From contig NZ_ML137196.1 in NCBI RefSeq assembly GCF_004011805.1, positions 124,001-188,000 on the forward strand: a DNA stretch of 64,000 bases, given 5' to 3'. This DNA is from Piscinibacter defluvii. GTDB taxonomy: Bacteria; Pseudomonadota; Gammaproteobacteria; Burkholderiales; Burkholderiaceae_C. The notes beneath the pieces were generated by a model that did not search any database, had not been told where the DNA came from, and saw only the letters and a program-made list of their open reading frames with translations. The position numbers were made by a program, and so were the translations under genes. Of the stretch, positions 35,981-46,067 are shown piece by piece. Numbering within the stretch: position 1 is the first letter of the stretch; every line of letters begins with the position of its first letter.

Positions 35981-37432
35981 GCGCCAGAACTGCGGCGTGA
36001 ACAGCACCAGCACCGCCAGCAGCTCGAGCCGCCCGAGCAGCATGCCGAAGGTGCAGACCCAGGTCTGGAAGTCGTTCAGCGCCCCGTAGTTGACCGCCGG
36101 GCCGACCTCGCCGAGCCCCGGCCCGATGTTGTTGACGCAGGCGATCACCGCGGTGAAGGCAGTCACCGGCTCGAGCCCGCTGAACAGCAGCAGCATGGTC
36201 AGCGCCACCAAGGTGGCGCCGTAGACCATCATGTAGGCGATCACGCTCTGCAGCACGCGCGGGCTCACCGCGTTGCCGCCGATCACCACCGGGTTGACCA
36301 CGCTCGGGTGCACGATGCGCACCAGCTCGCGGTGCGACTGCTTGAGCAGCAGCAGCATGCGGACCATTTTGATGCCGCCGCCGGTGGAGCCCGCGCAGGT
36401 GGCGAAGCAGCCGAGCAGGATCATCAGCAGCGGTGCGAACAGCGGCCACTGCGCGTAGTCGTGCGAGGCGTAGCCGGTGGTGGTGGCCAGCGAGACCACG
36501 TGGAAAGCGGTGTGGCGCAGCGCCGCCAGGCCGTCGTCGTAGACGCCGTGCGCCAGCAGGTAGCCGGCGATCAGCGCGATCGAGCCGCCCACCGCCAGCA
36601 CGTAGGCGCGCACCTCCACGTCGCGCCACAGCACGCGCAGCGAGCGCTGCCGCCAGGCGACGAAGTAGAGCGCGAAGCTGACGCCCGAGATCAGCATGAA
36701 GAAGATCGCCACCGCCTCGATGGCCGGCGAGTTCCAGTAGCCGAAGCTCAGGTCGTGCGACGAGAAGCCGCCCAGGCCCATGGTCGAGCACATGTGCATG
36801 AAGGCGTCGGCCCAGCCCATGCCGGCGGCGCGGTAGGCGAAGAAGCACAGCACCGAGACGATGAAGTAGACCGTCCACAGCCCGCGCGCCGTCTCGGCGA
36901 TGCGCGGCGTCAGCTTGTTGTCCTTCATCGGGCCGGGCGTCTCGGCCTTGAAGAGCTGCGTGCCGCCCACGCCCAGCAGCGGCAGGATCGCCACCGCCAG
37001 CACGATGATGCCGAGCCCGCCCACCAGCATCATGAAGCAGCGCCACACGTTGACCGAGAGCGGCAGGTCGTCCAGCCCCGCCAGCACGGTGGCGCCGGTG
37101 GCGGTGAAGCCGGACATGGCCTCGAAGTAGGCGTCCGTCACCGAGAGCCCGGGCAACGCCAGCAGCAGCGGCACGGCGCCGAAGGCCGGCAGCAGCAGCC
37201 AGGTCAGCCCGACCAGCACGAAGCCGTCGCGCGCCTGCAGCTCGCGCCGGAAGCGCCGCGTGGCCAGGCTCATCACCGCCCCGGCGACCAGCGTCACGCC
37301 GGTGCCCACCAGGAAGGCGTGTCGCGCCGCGTCGCGCTGCACCAGCGCGAAGGCGAGCGGCACCAGCATCAGCAGCGCGAACAGCACCACCATGCGGCCG
37401 ACCAGCGCGACGACAGCCAGCGGCGAGTTCAT
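35975..37432 (-). CDS. trkH: TrkH family potassium uptake membrane protein
   Basis: 485 residues, with about ten transmembrane helices in four pore repeats. Selectivity-filter segments are visible as FTATGATVLAGL, CSTMGLGGFSSHDL, VSLATTTGYASHDYAQWP and CVNNIGPGLGEVG. The protein forms the K+ channel core with the TrkA ring. The ATG at 37432 shares one base with the trkA stop (TGATG); longer in-frame readings run into trkA. Confidence 0.94.
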   Translation of the reverse strand: MNSPLAVVALVGRMVVLFALLMLVPLAFALVQRDAARHAFLVGTGVTLVAGAVMSLATRRFRRELQARDGFVLVGLTWLLLPAFGAVPLLLALPGLSVTDAYFEAMSGFTATGATVLAGLDDLPLSVNVWRCFMMLVGGLGIIVLAVAILPLLGVGGTQLFKAETPGPMKDNKLTPRIAETARGLWTVYFIVSVLCFFAYRAAGMGWADAFMHMCSTMGLGGFSSHDLSFGYWNSPAIEAVAIFFMLISGVSFALYFVAWRQRSLRVLWRDVEVRAYVLAVGGSIALIAGYLLAHGVYDDGLAALRHTAFHVVSLATTTGYASHDYAQWPLFAPLLMILLGCFATCAGSTGGGIKMVRMLLLLKQSHRELVRIVHPSVVNPVVIGGNAVSPRVLQSVIAYMMVYGATLVALTMLLLFSGLEPVTAFTAVIACVNNIGPGLGEVGPAVNYGALNDFQTWVCTFGMLLGRLELLAVLVLFTPQFWRS

Positions 37433-38847
37433 CAGAACAGGAAGGTCGCGCCGACCTGGAACAGCTTCTCCACCTCGCGCACCATGCGCTTGCGCGGCAG
37501 GAAGACGATCACGTGGTCGTCGCTCTCGATCACCGTGTCGTGGTGCGGGATGATGACGCGAGGGGGCGCCTCGGCGCCCTGCACGGTGCGCACGATCGCG
37601 CCGATCTGCGCGCCGGCAGGCAGCGGCAGCTCGTCGATGCGCCGGCCCACCACCTTGGACGAGCGCCGGTCGCCGTGCGCCACCGCCTCGAGCGCCTCGG
37701 CCGCCCCGCGGCGCAGGCTGTAGACCGCCTCGACGTCGCCGCGCCGCACGTGCGCGAGCAGCTCGCCGATCACCGTCTGCGCGGGCGAGAGCGCGATGTC
37801 GATCTGCGTGCCCTGCACCAGGTCGGCATAGGCGCGCCGGTTGATCAGCGCGAGCACGCGGCGCGCGCCCATGCGCTTGGCCAGCAGGCAGGCCATGATG
37901 TTGTCCTCGTCGTCGCTGGTCAGCGAGAGGAAGAGGTCGGTGTCCTGCACGTTCTCTTCCTCGAGCAGCTCCTCGTCGGTGCTGTCGCCCTGCAGCACGA
38001 GCGACTCGGTCTTCAGCTGCGTGGTCAGGTACTCGCAGCGCGGCGCGCTGGCCTCGATCACCTTGACGCGGCACTCGCCCTCGATCTCGCGCGCCAGGCG
38101 CAGCCCGACCTTGCCGCCGCCGGCGATCATCACGCGGCGCACCGGCTCGTCGCGCCGGCGCAGCGCGTCGAGCACGCGGCGGATGTCGCGCGTGGCGGCC
38201 AGCACGAACACCTCGTCGCCCGGCTCGATGCGCGTGGTGCCGTCGCACACCACCTGGTGGTCCTGGCCCAGCTCGTCGGTGCGGTAGATCGCGACGAAGC
38301 GCATCTCCACGCCCGGCACGAGCTGCGGCAGCTCGCTGATCACGTGGCGCACCATCGGCCCGCCCGAGACCGCCCGCACCGCGATCAGGCTGACCGCGCC
38401 GTCGGCGAACTCGAGCACCTGCAGCGCCTCGGGATACTCGATCAGCTTGCGGATGTAGCTGGTCAGCGACTCCTCCGGGCAGATCACGTGGTCGACCGCG
38501 AAGCCGGTGCGCGCCATCAGCGCACCGCCGTCCGGGAACTCCGGCGAGCGGATGCGCGCGATCGTGGTCGGGATGCCGAACACCTCGTGCGCCACCTTGC
38601 AGACCACGAGGTTGGTCTCGTCCAGCGGCGCGCAGGCGATCAGCATGTCGGCATCGCGCGCGCCGGCGGCCTCGAGCACCGAGGGCTGGATGCCGTTGCC
38701 GGTGACGCCGCGCAGGTCCAGCCGGTCCTGCAGCTCGGCCAGGCGCTGCGGGCTGGTGTCGATCACCGTGATGTCGTTCTTCTCCGACACCAGGCTCTCC
38801 GCCACGCTCTCGCCGACACGCCCGGCGCCGAGGATGATGATGTTCAT
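37432..38847 (-). CDS. trkA: Trk system potassium transporter regulatory subunit TrkA
   Basis: 471 residues. Two RCK units in tandem: Rossmann fold 1 starts NIIILGAGRVGESVAE, the second near residue 235 RRVMIAGGGKVGLRLARE. Each is followed by a TrkA-C domain (for example MRFVAIYRTDELGQ and AQIGAIVRTVQG). It binds NAD(H) and ATP/ADP and gates TrkH. The operon trkA-trkH has overlapping stop and start. A shared 33-bp gap separates it from the acyl-CoA dehydrogenase upstream. Confidence 0.95.
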   Translation of the reverse strand: MNIIILGAGRVGESVAESLVSEKNDITVIDTSPQRLAELQDRLDLRGVTGNGIQPSVLEAAGARDADMLIACAPLDETNLVVCKVAHEVFGIPTTIARIRSPEFPDGGALMARTGFAVDHVICPEESLTSYIRKLIEYPEALQVLEFADGAVSLIAVRAVSGGPMVRHVISELPQLVPGVEMRFVAIYRTDELGQDHQVVCDGTTRIEPGDEVFVLAATRDIRRVLDALRRRDEPVRRVMIAGGGKVGLRLAREIEGECRVKVIEASAPRCEYLTTQLKTESLVLQGDSTDEELLEEENVQDTDLFLSLTSDDEDNIMACLLAKRMGARRVLALINRRAYADLVQGTQIDIALSPAQTVIGELLAHVRRGDVEAVYSLRRGAAEALEAVAHGDRRSSKVVGRRIDELPLPAGAQIGAIVRTVQGAEAPPRVIIPHHDTVIESDDHVIVFLPRKRMVREVEKLFQVGATFLF

Positions 38848-38879
38848 GCGGCGAAGATCTTAGCGCCGCGCGGTGAGAT

Positions 38880-40019
38880 CTACGGGTGCTGCGCCAAGGC
38901 TCGCCCGATCAGGATCTTCTGCACGTCCGAGGTGCCTTCGTAGATCTGGCACACCCGCACGTCGCGGTAGATGCGCTCGAGCGGGAAATCGGCCACGTAG
39001 CCGTAGCCGCCGAGCGTCTGGATCGCCGCGCTGCAGACGCGCTCGGCCATCTCGGAGGCGAACAGCTTGGCCATCGCGGCCTCCTTCAGGCAGGGCCGGC
39101 CGGCGTCCTTCAGGCTCGCGGCATGGTGGATCAGCTGGCGTGCCGCCTCGATCTGCGTCGCCATCTCGGCCAGGCGGAACTGCACCGCCTGGTGCTCGAA
39201 GATGGGCTGGCCGAAGGCGACACGCTCCTTCGCATAGGCCATCGCCACCTCGAAGGCCGCGCGCGCCATGCCCACGCTCTGCGAGGCGATGCCGATGCGC
39301 CCGCCCTCCAGGCCGGAGAGCGCGATCTTCAGGCCCTGGCCCTCCTCGCCGATCCGGTTCGCCGCCGGCACGCGGCAGCGCTCGAACAGGATCTGCGCGG
39401 TGTCGCTGCTGTGCTGGCCCATCTTCTCCTCGAGCCGCGCGACGGTATAGCCCGGGGTGCTGGTCGGCACGACGAAGGCGCTGATGCCGCGTTTGCCGGC
39501 CGCCTTGTCGGTGACGGCCATCACGATCGCCACGTCGCCGTACTTGCCGCTGGTGATGAACTGCTTGACGCCGTCGAGCACGTACTCGTCGCCATCGCGC
39601 ACCGCGGTGGTCTTCAGCCCGTCGGCCTGCGAACCGACATGCGGCTCGGTCAGGCAGAAGGCGCCGAGCAGCTCGCCGCGCGCCAGCGGCGCGAGCCAGC
39701 GCTGCTTCTGCGCCTCGCTGCCCCAGGCCAGCAGGATCGAGCAGACCGGGCAGTTGTTGACGCTCACCACCGTCGAGGTGCCGCCGTCGCCGGCGGCGAT
39801 CTCCTCGAGGAGGATCGCGAGCGCCAGGTAGTCCAGCCCGGCGCCGCCGTACTCGGGCGGCACCGCCACGCCGTAGCAGCCGAGCTCGGCCAGGCCCTTC
39901 AGCTCGGCGGCGGGGAAGTGGTGTTCCTTGTCCCAGCGCGCCGCGTTCGGCGCGATGCGGTCCTGCACGAACGCGCGCACGGCGTCCTGCACGGCGAGGT
40001 GGTCGTCGCTGAGAAGCAT
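38880..40019 (-). CDS. Acyl-CoA dehydrogenase (short/medium-chain type)
   Basis: 379 residues. Landmarks are FCLTEPHVGSQADGLKT (a variant of the usual EPGAGSD motif), VKQFITSGKYGDVAIVM, and catalytic Glu in VCQIYEGTSDVQKILIGRAL. The H-V-G-S-Q variant is seen in acyl-CoA dehydrogenases of this genus group. It is in an operon with SDR and thiolase genes, so it likely serves general fatty-acid beta-oxidation. ATG at 40019, 4 bp after the SDR stop. Confidence 0.93.
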   Translation of the reverse strand: MLLSDDHLAVQDAVRAFVQDRIAPNAARWDKEHHFPAAELKGLAELGCYGVAVPPEYGGAGLDYLALAILLEEIAAGDGGTSTVVSVNNCPVCSILLAWGSEAQKQRWLAPLARGELLGAFCLTEPHVGSQADGLKTTAVRDGDEYVLDGVKQFITSGKYGDVAIVMAVTDKAAGKRGISAFVVPTSTPGYTVARLEEKMGQHSSDTAQILFERCRVPAANRIGEEGQGLKIALSGLEGGRIGIASQSVGMARAAFEVAMAYAKERVAFGQPIFEHQAVQFRLAEMATQIEAARQLIHHAASLKDAGRPCLKEAAMAKLFASEMAERVCSAAIQTLGGYGYVADFPLERIYRDVRVCQIYEGTSDVQKILIGRALAQHP

Positions 40020-40023
40020 GGGG

Positions 40024-40689
40024 CTACCAATCGATGGGCGATCCGTCGTGGTTGAGGAAGCGGCCGTTGTCGGCAGCCGTCAGCCGCGCGATCACGCCGC
40101 GCATGTCGGACACGCTGCGCTCGGGCGTCAGGTCGGCGCCGGGGCCGCCCATCGCGGTCTGCACCCAGCCGGGGTGGAAGGCAACGCAGATCGCCTTGCC
40201 GGCCCAGGCGAGCGACAGGTCCTTCAGCACCGAGTTGACCGCCGCCTTGGAGGCGCGGTAGAGCCAGCTGCTGGAACTGCTGCGCCCGCCGATCGAGCCC
40301 ATGCGCGAGGACAGCACCGCCAGCGTCGCACCGGGCGCGAGTGCGTCGGCCAGCTGCGGCAGCACGCGCATCGGCCCGAGCACGTTGGCATGCATGGTCG
40401 CGTCGAACTGCTCGTCGGTGGGCGGCTCCATGCCGGGCGTGCGCAGCAGCACGCCGGCGGCATGCACCACCACGTCGAGCGCCGCGCCGTCGAGCTGCCA
40501 GGCCAGGCGCGAGGCATGCTCCATGTCCGCCACGTCGAGCGCCAGCGCCGTGGCGCCCATCGCCTTCAGCGCCTCGAGGCCGGCGGGGTCGCGTGCGGTG
40601 GCGGTGACCTGCCAGCCCGCGGCGCGGTACTGGCGCACGAACTCGTGGCCGATGCCGCGCGAGGCGCCGATCACGAGAACATGGCTCAC
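40024..40689 (-). CDS. Short-chain dehydrogenase/reductase (C-factor-like)
   Basis: 221 residues from a GTG start at 40689 that overlaps the thiolase stop by 4 bp (GTGA). Motifs are VLVIGASRGIGHEFVR, VVVHAAGV, AVLSSRMGSIG and YRASKAAVNSVLKDL, followed by HPGWVQTAMGG. The HAAG and GWVxTxMGG patterns are shared with the C-factor/YciK-like SDR group, which works on unknown substrates. NAD(P) preference is not evident. Part of the thiolase operon. Confidence 0.9.
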   Translation of the reverse strand: MSHVLVIGASRGIGHEFVRQYRAAGWQVTATARDPAGLEALKAMGATALALDVADMEHASRLAWQLDGAALDVVVHAAGVLLRTPGMEPPTDEQFDATMHANVLGPMRVLPQLADALAPGATLAVLSSRMGSIGGRSSSSSWLYRASKAAVNSVLKDLSLAWAGKAICVAFHPGWVQTAMGGPGADLTPERSVSDMRGVIARLTAADNGRFLNHDGSPIDW

Positions 40690-41864
40690 AGCAACTCGAC
40701 GGCCAGCGCGGTGGCCTCGCCGCCGCCGATGCACAGCGCCGCGACGCCCTTCCTCCCGCCCCGCTTGCGCAGCGCGCCGAGCAGCGTGACGACGATGCGC
40801 GCGCCGCTCGCGCCGATGGGGTGGCCGAGCGCGCAGGCGCCGCCATGCACGTTGACGATCTCGTGCGCCAGCTTGAACTCGGCCATCGCGGCCATGGTCA
40901 CCGCGGCGAAGGCCTCGTTGACCTCCCACAGGTCGACGTCCTTCACACCCCAGCCGCTCTTCTTCAGTACCTTCTCGATCGCCCCCACCGGCGCGGTGGT
41001 GAACCAGTCCGGCGCCTGCGCATGCACCGAGTGCGCCACGATGCGGGCCACCGGCCGGGCGCCCATCTGCTTCGCGGTGGACTCGCGCATCAGCACCAGC
41101 GCCGCGGCGCCGTCGGAGATGCTCGACGAGGTGGCCGCGGTGATCGCGCCGTCCTTCTTGAAGGCCGGCTTCAGCCCGGGGATCTTGTCGAGCTTGGCCT
41201 TGAAGGGCTGCTCGTCGAACTTCACGACCGTGTCGCCAGCCTTGCCCGGCAGCGTGACCGGCGCCATCTCCCACTCGAAGCTGCCGTCCTCGTTGGCTGT
41301 CTTCGAACGTGTGGTCGAGGCGATCGCGAACTGGTCCATCGCCTCGCGCGAGAAGCCGTACTTGGCAACGCACTGCTCGGCGAACACGCCCATCGCCTTG
41401 CCGCGCTCGTAGGCGTCTTCCAGGCCATCGAGCGCCATGTGGTCGTACACGGCGCTGGCGCCGTACTTGATGCCCTTGCGCGCGAACATCAGGTGCGGCG
41501 CGTTGGTCATGCTCTCCATGCCGCCGGCCACCATCACGTTGGCGCTGCCGGCCAGCAGCATGTCGTGCGCGAACATCATCGCGCGCATGCCCGAGCCGCA
41601 CATCTTGGACAGGGTCACCGCGCCGGCCGAGTCCGGCAGGCCGGCACGGCGCAGCGCCTGGCGTGCCGGCGCTTGGCCCTGGCCCGCCATCAGGCAGTTG
41701 CCGAGCAGCACCTCGTCGACGGCGTCGCCCGGCACGCCGGCGCGCTCGACCGCGGCCTTGATCGCCACCGCGCCCAGCTCCCAGGCGGCGAGGTTGGAGA
41801 AGTCGCCCAGCAGGCCGCCGATCGGCGTGCGGGCGGCGGAGGCGATGACGATGGATTCGGACAT
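40686..41864 (-). CDS. Acetyl-CoA C-acyltransferase / acetoacetyl-CoA thiolase
   Basis: 392 residues. The nucleophilic Cys89 sits in TLSKMCGSGMRAMMFAHD. The C-terminal active-site His is in HGGACALGHPIGASGARI and the proton-relay cysteine in LCIGGGEATALAVE. It cleaves 3-ketoacyl-CoA, or interconverts acetoacetyl-CoA and acetyl-CoA, which would serve the acetoacetate made by HMG-CoA lyase as well as beta-oxidation. ATG at 41864. Confidence 0.94.
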   Translation of the reverse strand: MSESIVIASAARTPIGGLLGDFSNLAAWELGAVAIKAAVERAGVPGDAVDEVLLGNCLMAGQGQAPARQALRRAGLPDSAGAVTLSKMCGSGMRAMMFAHDMLLAGSANVMVAGGMESMTNAPHLMFARKGIKYGASAVYDHMALDGLEDAYERGKAMGVFAEQCVAKYGFSREAMDQFAIASTTRSKTANEDGSFEWEMAPVTLPGKAGDTVVKFDEQPFKAKLDKIPGLKPAFKKDGAITAATSSSISDGAAALVLMRESTAKQMGARPVARIVAHSVHAQAPDWFTTAPVGAIEKVLKKSGWGVKDVDLWEVNEAFAAVTMAAMAEFKLAHEIVNVHGGACALGHPIGASGARIVVTLLGALRKRGGRKGVAALCIGGGEATALAVELL

Positions 41865-41882
41865 GGCAATCTCCTTGCGGAT

Positions 41883-42380
41883 TCAGGTGGCAGTGAGGAC
41901 GGGGCTGCCGCGCTCCTCCTGCGCGACACGCTTGATGTAGTTCTGGAACTCGGGATCCTCGCCGCGCAGCAGCAGCGGCAGGGCGTTGTAGAAGTCGTCG
42001 CGCCGGCACCATTCGCGCATGTAGTCGTCCCACGAGTTCCAGCGGCGCTGCTCGGTGGGCGTCATGTGCGCCTTGTGGGCCACGAGGTAGGCACGCTCGA
42101 ACAGCGAGATCAGCATGTCGAAGATGACCAGCATGCGTTCGTTCTGCTCGGACGTCGGGTTGGGCAGCGCGGCGTTGGTGCGCAATTGCAGGTCGGCGTT
42201 GGCAAGCACCGTCTGGAGGAACTGCCCGTACGCGTCGGACAGGTGCTGGTAGGCCTCCTCCTCCTCGTTCTCGCGCTCCTTGCGCTGCTCGCTGAAGAAC
42301 ACCCAGACGGCGAACGGCAGGCCGACCACGGTGACCACGTAGCTGGCGAACTCGAAGGCGTCCTTCCAGCCCACGCGCAC
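41883..42380 (-). CDS. Hypothetical protein with one N-terminal membrane helix
   Basis: 165 residues. A single hydrophobic helix (about residues 10-30, FASYVVTVVGLPFAVWVFF) is followed by a charged, helical, cytoplasmic domain with an acidic segment (RKERENEEEEAYQHLSD) and aromatic motifs (WNSWDDYMREWCRRDDF). It resembles DUF4760-type proteins, which I cannot confirm. It lies between the thiolase gene and aceK, 1 bp before the aceK stop, so it is likely co-transcribed with aceK. It could have its own role in the membrane. Confidence 0.75.
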   Translation of the reverse strand: MRVGWKDAFEFASYVVTVVGLPFAVWVFFSEQRKERENEEEEAYQHLSDAYGQFLQTVLANADLQLRTNAALPNPTSEQNERMLVIFDMLISLFERAYLVAHKAHMTPTEQRRWNSWDDYMREWCRRDDFYNALPLLLRGEDPEFQNYIKRVAQEERGSPVLTAT

Positions 42381-42381
42381 C

Positions 42382-44172
42382 TCACATGCCGACCTCGGCC
42401 GCCTCGGCCGCGTCCTGGTGGGGCCGGCGGAAGCGCCGGTGCTGCTCGTAGGGGAAGACGTCGTGCACGTGGCCGGCCTGGATGCGCTCCTTGTGGCCCT
42501 GCCAGAAGGCCACGTCCAGCAGGTCGGCGTGGTGCCGCATGAACACCTCGCGCACCCGCGTGTCGCCGAGCAGGAAGGGGCCGAAGGTCTCGGGGAACAC
42601 GTCGTGCGGCCCGACGTGGTACCAGACCTCGCCCGACATCTCCTCCTCCTCGGTGCGCGGCGTGGGCACGCGGCGGAAGTTGCAGTCGGTCAGGTACTCG
42701 ATCTCGTCGTAGTCGTAGAACACCACCTTGCCGTGGCGCGTGACGCCGAAGTTCTTCCACAGCATGTCGCCCGGGAAGATGTTGGCGCGCACCAGGTCCT
42801 TGATGGCGTTGCCGTACTCGACGACGGCATGCTCCATCTGCCGCGGCGAGGCCTCCTGGAGGTAGATGTTCAGCGGGATCATGCGCCGCTCGATGTAGAG
42901 GTGGCGGATCACCAGCGTGTCGCCGTCCTCCTCCACCAGGCTCGGGCAGTGGTGCTTCAGTTCGGCCACCAGGTCGTTCTCGAAGCGCCCGCGCGGGAAG
43001 GCCACGTTGCTGTACTCCAGCGTGTCGGCCATGCGGCCGACGCGGTCGTGCTGCTTGACGAGCAGGTAGCGGCTCTGGATGTGCTCGCGCGTGGTCTCCT
43101 TGGGCGCCGGGTAGAAGTCCTTGATGACCTTGAAGACGTAGGGAAAGCTCGGCAGGTCGAACACCAGCATCACCATGCCCTTGATGCCGGGCGCGGTGCG
43201 GAACTTGTCGCTGCTGTGGCGCAGGTGGTAGAGGAAGTCGCGGTAGAAGATGTTCTTGCCCTGCTTCTGCAGCCCGATCGCGTTGTACAGCTCGCTCTTG
43301 GGCTTGCGCGGCATCATCGAGCGCAGGAACTGCACGCAGGCCGAGGGCACCTCCATGTCGACCATGAAGTAGGCGCGCGCGAAGCTGAACAGCATCAGCA
43401 GGTCGTCCTCGCCGAACAGGGCCGCGTCGATGGCGAGCTGGCCGCGCGGCGTGTGCAGGATGGGCAGCGCAAACGGCAGCTCGTTGAAGCCGTTGATGAT
43501 CTTGCCCACCGCGTAGGCGCCCTTGTTGCGGTAGAAGAGCGAGGAGAGCACCTGCAGCTGGAAGTTCGCGCGCATGCGGAACTCGCCGAGCTTGCTGATC
43601 ACCGCGGCGAGCACGTAGTCGACGTCGCGCCCCAGGTCCTCGAACTCGCGCTCGAGCTGGAAGTTGTCGATCACGCGCAGCAGCGTCTCGCGCAGCGTCT
43701 CCTTGGTCGGGTAGTAGGCGCGGTAGGTCGGCAGCGCGGCCGGCTCGTCGTTCTCGATGTACTCGGTGGAGACCGCCGGGCGCACGAAGATGAAGTCGTT
43801 GTTGAAGTAGCTGCGGTGCAGGATCTTCGTGGTCACCGAGTTGAAGAAGGTCTCGGCCAGCTCGGGCTGGTGGTGGTTCACCAGCAGGCCGATGTAGTGC
43901 AGCTTGACCTGCTGCCAGACGTCCATCGTCAGGCTCGCGGCCTGGAACTCGCGCTGCAGGCGCTCCGCGGCCTCCTCGACGCGCTTGTCGTAGTACTCGA
44001 TGCGCTCGCGCTGCGCCTGCTGCTGGCCGTGCCAGTCGGCCTGCTCGAAGCGCTTCTTGGCGGCGGCGCTGGTCTCGCGGAACAGCCGGTAGTGGCGGTT
44101 GAATCCCTCGAGCAGCGCCTGGGCGATGTCGAAGCCGCGGGCGTCGGTCAGGCGCTGGGGGAAGCTGGTCAT
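42382..44172 (-). CDS. aceK: Isocitrate dehydrogenase kinase/phosphatase
   Basis: 596 residues, normal AceK length. Characteristic stretches are [20 protein letters not shown], the ATP-site region [54 protein letters not shown] (catalytic Asp in YDYDE) and the C-terminal [18 protein letters not shown]. AceK phosphorylates isocitrate dehydrogenase on acetate, sending carbon into the glyoxylate shunt, and dephosphorylates it otherwise. The ATG at 44172 overlaps the carbonic anhydrase stop by 4 bp. No aceA or aceB is in the window. Confidence 0.96.
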   Translation of the reverse strand: MTSFPQRLTDARGFDIAQALLEGFNRHYRLFRETSAAAKKRFEQADWHGQQQAQRERIEYYDKRVEEAAERLQREFQAASLTMDVWQQVKLHYIGLLVNHHQPELAETFFNSVTTKILHRSYFNNDFIFVRPAVSTEYIENDEPAALPTYRAYYPTKETLRETLLRVIDNFQLEREFEDLGRDVDYVLAAVISKLGEFRMRANFQLQVLSSLFYRNKGAYAVGKIINGFNELPFALPILHTPRGQLAIDAALFGEDDLLMLFSFARAYFMVDMEVPSACVQFLRSMMPRKPKSELYNAIGLQKQGKNIFYRDFLYHLRHSSDKFRTAPGIKGMVMLVFDLPSFPYVFKVIKDFYPAPKETTREHIQSRYLLVKQHDRVGRMADTLEYSNVAFPRGRFENDLVAELKHHCPSLVEEDGDTLVIRHLYIERRMIPLNIYLQEASPRQMEHAVVEYGNAIKDLVRANIFPGDMLWKNFGVTRHGKVVFYDYDEIEYLTDCNFRRVPTPRTEEEEMSGEVWYHVGPHDVFPETFGPFLLGDTRVREVFMRHHADLLDVAFWQGHKERIQAGHVHDVFPYEQHRRFRRPHQDAAEAAEVGM

Positions 44173-44852
44173 GGCTTGCCGTTCTTGCGGATCGCGTCGT
44201 AGCGCGTCTTCACCGCACCGAGCGCCAGGCCGTAGGCGGCGGCCACGCCGGCGGCGTCGGCCACGGTCATCCTCAGGTCCTCGATCAGGCCGTTGTGCAG
44301 GCCGTACACCCAGCCGTGCACCACCACCGACTGGCCGCGCGCCCAGGCGTCCTGCACGACGGTGGATTCGCAGACGTTGAGCGACTGTTCGAGCACGTTG
44401 AGCTCGCACAGCGCCTTCAGGCGCAGCTCCTCGTCGGCCATGCCGTCGAGCCAGGCGCGGTGCTTGTGGCGCACGTCCTGCACGTGGCGGATCCAGTTGT
44501 CCGCCAGGCCGATGCGCAGGCCCATCATCGCGGCGCGCACGCCGCCGCAGCCATAGTGCCCGACGACCATGATGTGCTGCACCTTCAGCATGTCGATCGC
44601 GAACTGGATCACCGACAGCGCATTCAGGTCGGAATGCACGACGACGTTGGCCACGTTGCGGTGCACGAACACGTCGCCCGGCAGCAGGCCGAGGATCTCG
44701 TTGGCCGGCACGCGGCTGTCGGCGCAGCCTATCCACAGGTACTGCGGCGCCTGCTGGGCCAGCAGCTTGGTGAAGAAGCCGGGCGAGCGGCGCTCGGTCT
44801 CGGCCGCCCAGCGGCGGTTGCTCTCGAAGAGTTCGTCCAGGTTCGTGCTCAT
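44169..44852 (-). CDS. can: Beta-class carbonic anhydrase
   Basis: 227 residues. Zinc ligands Cys43, His99 and Cys102 lie in [13 protein letters not shown] and VVGHYGCGG. The catalytic dyad Asp45/Arg47 is in the same CADSRV motif. It converts CO2 to bicarbonate and would supply the biotin carboxylases and anaplerotic steps. It is fused in operon with aceK (4-bp overlap) and follows the isovaleryl-CoA dehydrogenase gene by 23 bp. Likely cytoplasmic, as there is no signal peptide. Confidence 0.95.
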   Translation of the reverse strand: MSTNLDELFESNRRWAAETERRSPGFFTKLLAQQAPQYLWIGCADSRVPANEILGLLPGDVFVHRNVANVVVHSDLNALSVIQFAIDMLKVQHIMVVGHYGCGGVRAAMMGLRIGLADNWIRHVQDVRHKHRAWLDGMADEELRLKALCELNVLEQSLNVCESTVVQDAWARGQSVVVHGWVYGLHNGLIEDLRMTVADAAGVAAAYGLALGAVKTRYDAIRKNGKP

Positions 44853-44875
44853 GCGGGCAGTTTACGCAGCCCCGG

Positions 44876-46054
44876 TCACATCGTCTCGGCGAACAGCTCC
44901 CGCCCGATCAGCATGCGGCGGATCTCGCTCGTGCCGGCACCGATTTCATAGAGCTTGGCGTCGCGCCACAGCCGGCCGAGCGGGTACTCGTTGATGTAGC
45001 CGTTGCCGCCGAACACCTGGATGCCCTCGCCGGCCATCCAGGTCGCCTTCTCGGCACACCAGAGGATGACGCTGGCGCAGTCCTTGCGCACCTGGCGCAC
45101 GTGCTCGGCGCCGAGCTGGTCGAGGTTCTTGCCCACGGTGTAGCAGAACGCGCGCGCGGCCTGCAGCACGGTGTACATGTCGGCCACCTTGCCCTGGATG
45201 AGCTGGAACTCGCCGATGCTCTGGCCGAACTGCTTGCGCTCGTGGATGTAGGGCACCACGTTGTCCATCACCGCCTGCATGATGCCGATCGGCCCGGCGG
45301 CGAGCACGGCGCGCTCGTAGTCCAGTCCGGACATCAGCACCTTGGCGCCGCCGTTCAGCGTGCCCAGGACGTTCTCGGCCGGCACCTCGACGTCCCGGAA
45401 CACCAGCTCGCCGGTGTGCGAGCCGCGCATGCCGAGCTTGTCGAGCTTCTGGGCGATGGAGAAGCCCTTCATGCCCTTCTCGATCAGGAACGCCGTGACG
45501 CCTCGTGCACCCAGCTCGGGCTCGGTCTTGGCGTAGACCACCAGCGTGTCGGCGTCCGGGCCGTTGGTGATCCACATCTTCGTGCCGTTGAGCACGTAGG
45601 CGCCGCCCTTCTCGACCGCCTTGAGCTTCATCGAGATCACGTCCGAGCCGGCACCGGGCTCGCTCATCGCCAGCGCGCCGACCTGCTCGCCGCTGATCAG
45701 CCCGGGCAGGTACTTGCGCTTCTGCGCCTCGGTGCCGTTGCGCTTGATCTGGTTGACGCACAGGTTGCTGTGCGCGCCGTAGGAAAGGCCCACCGACGCC
45801 GAGGCGCGGCTGATCTCCTCCATCGCGATCATGTGGGCGAGGTAGCCCATGTCCGCGCCGCCGTATTCCTCCGGCACGGTGATGCCGAGCACGCCGAGCT
45901 CGCCCATCTTGCGCCACAAGTCCATCGGGAACTGGTCGCTGCGGTCGATCTCGGCGGCGCGCGGCGCGATCTCGGCCTCGGCGAAGGCACGCACCGCGTC
46001 GCGCAGCGCGTCGATGTCCTCGCCGAGCTGGAAGTTGAGTCCGGGCAGGTTCAT
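44876..46054 (-). CDS. liuA: Isovaleryl-CoA dehydrogenase
   Basis: 392 residues. The FAD motif is [14 protein letters not shown]. The C-terminal glycine replaces the usual Glu ([20 protein letters not shown]), and the catalytic Glu is in [16 protein letters not shown], the diagnostic arrangement of isovaleryl-CoA dehydrogenases. It converts isovaleryl-CoA to 3-methylcrotonyl-CoA, the step before the LiuB/LiuD carboxylase. The gene is 30 kb away from the rest of the pathway and lies 13 bp downstream of a thioesterase gene. Its operon begins next to the LiuR-type palindrome at 46539. Confidence 0.93.
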   Translation of the reverse strand: MNLPGLNFQLGEDIDALRDAVRAFAEAEIAPRAAEIDRSDQFPMDLWRKMGELGVLGITVPEEYGGADMGYLAHMIAMEEISRASASVGLSYGAHSNLCVNQIKRNGTEAQKRKYLPGLISGEQVGALAMSEPGAGSDVISMKLKAVEKGGAYVLNGTKMWITNGPDADTLVVYAKTEPELGARGVTAFLIEKGMKGFSIAQKLDKLGMRGSHTGELVFRDVEVPAENVLGTLNGGAKVLMSGLDYERAVLAAGPIGIMQAVMDNVVPYIHERKQFGQSIGEFQLIQGKVADMYTVLQAARAFCYTVGKNLDQLGAEHVRQVRKDCASVILWCAEKATWMAGEGIQVFGGNGYINEYPLGRLWRDAKLYEIGAGTSEIRRMLIGRELFAETM

Positions 46055-46067
46055 GGCATGTCTCCTC

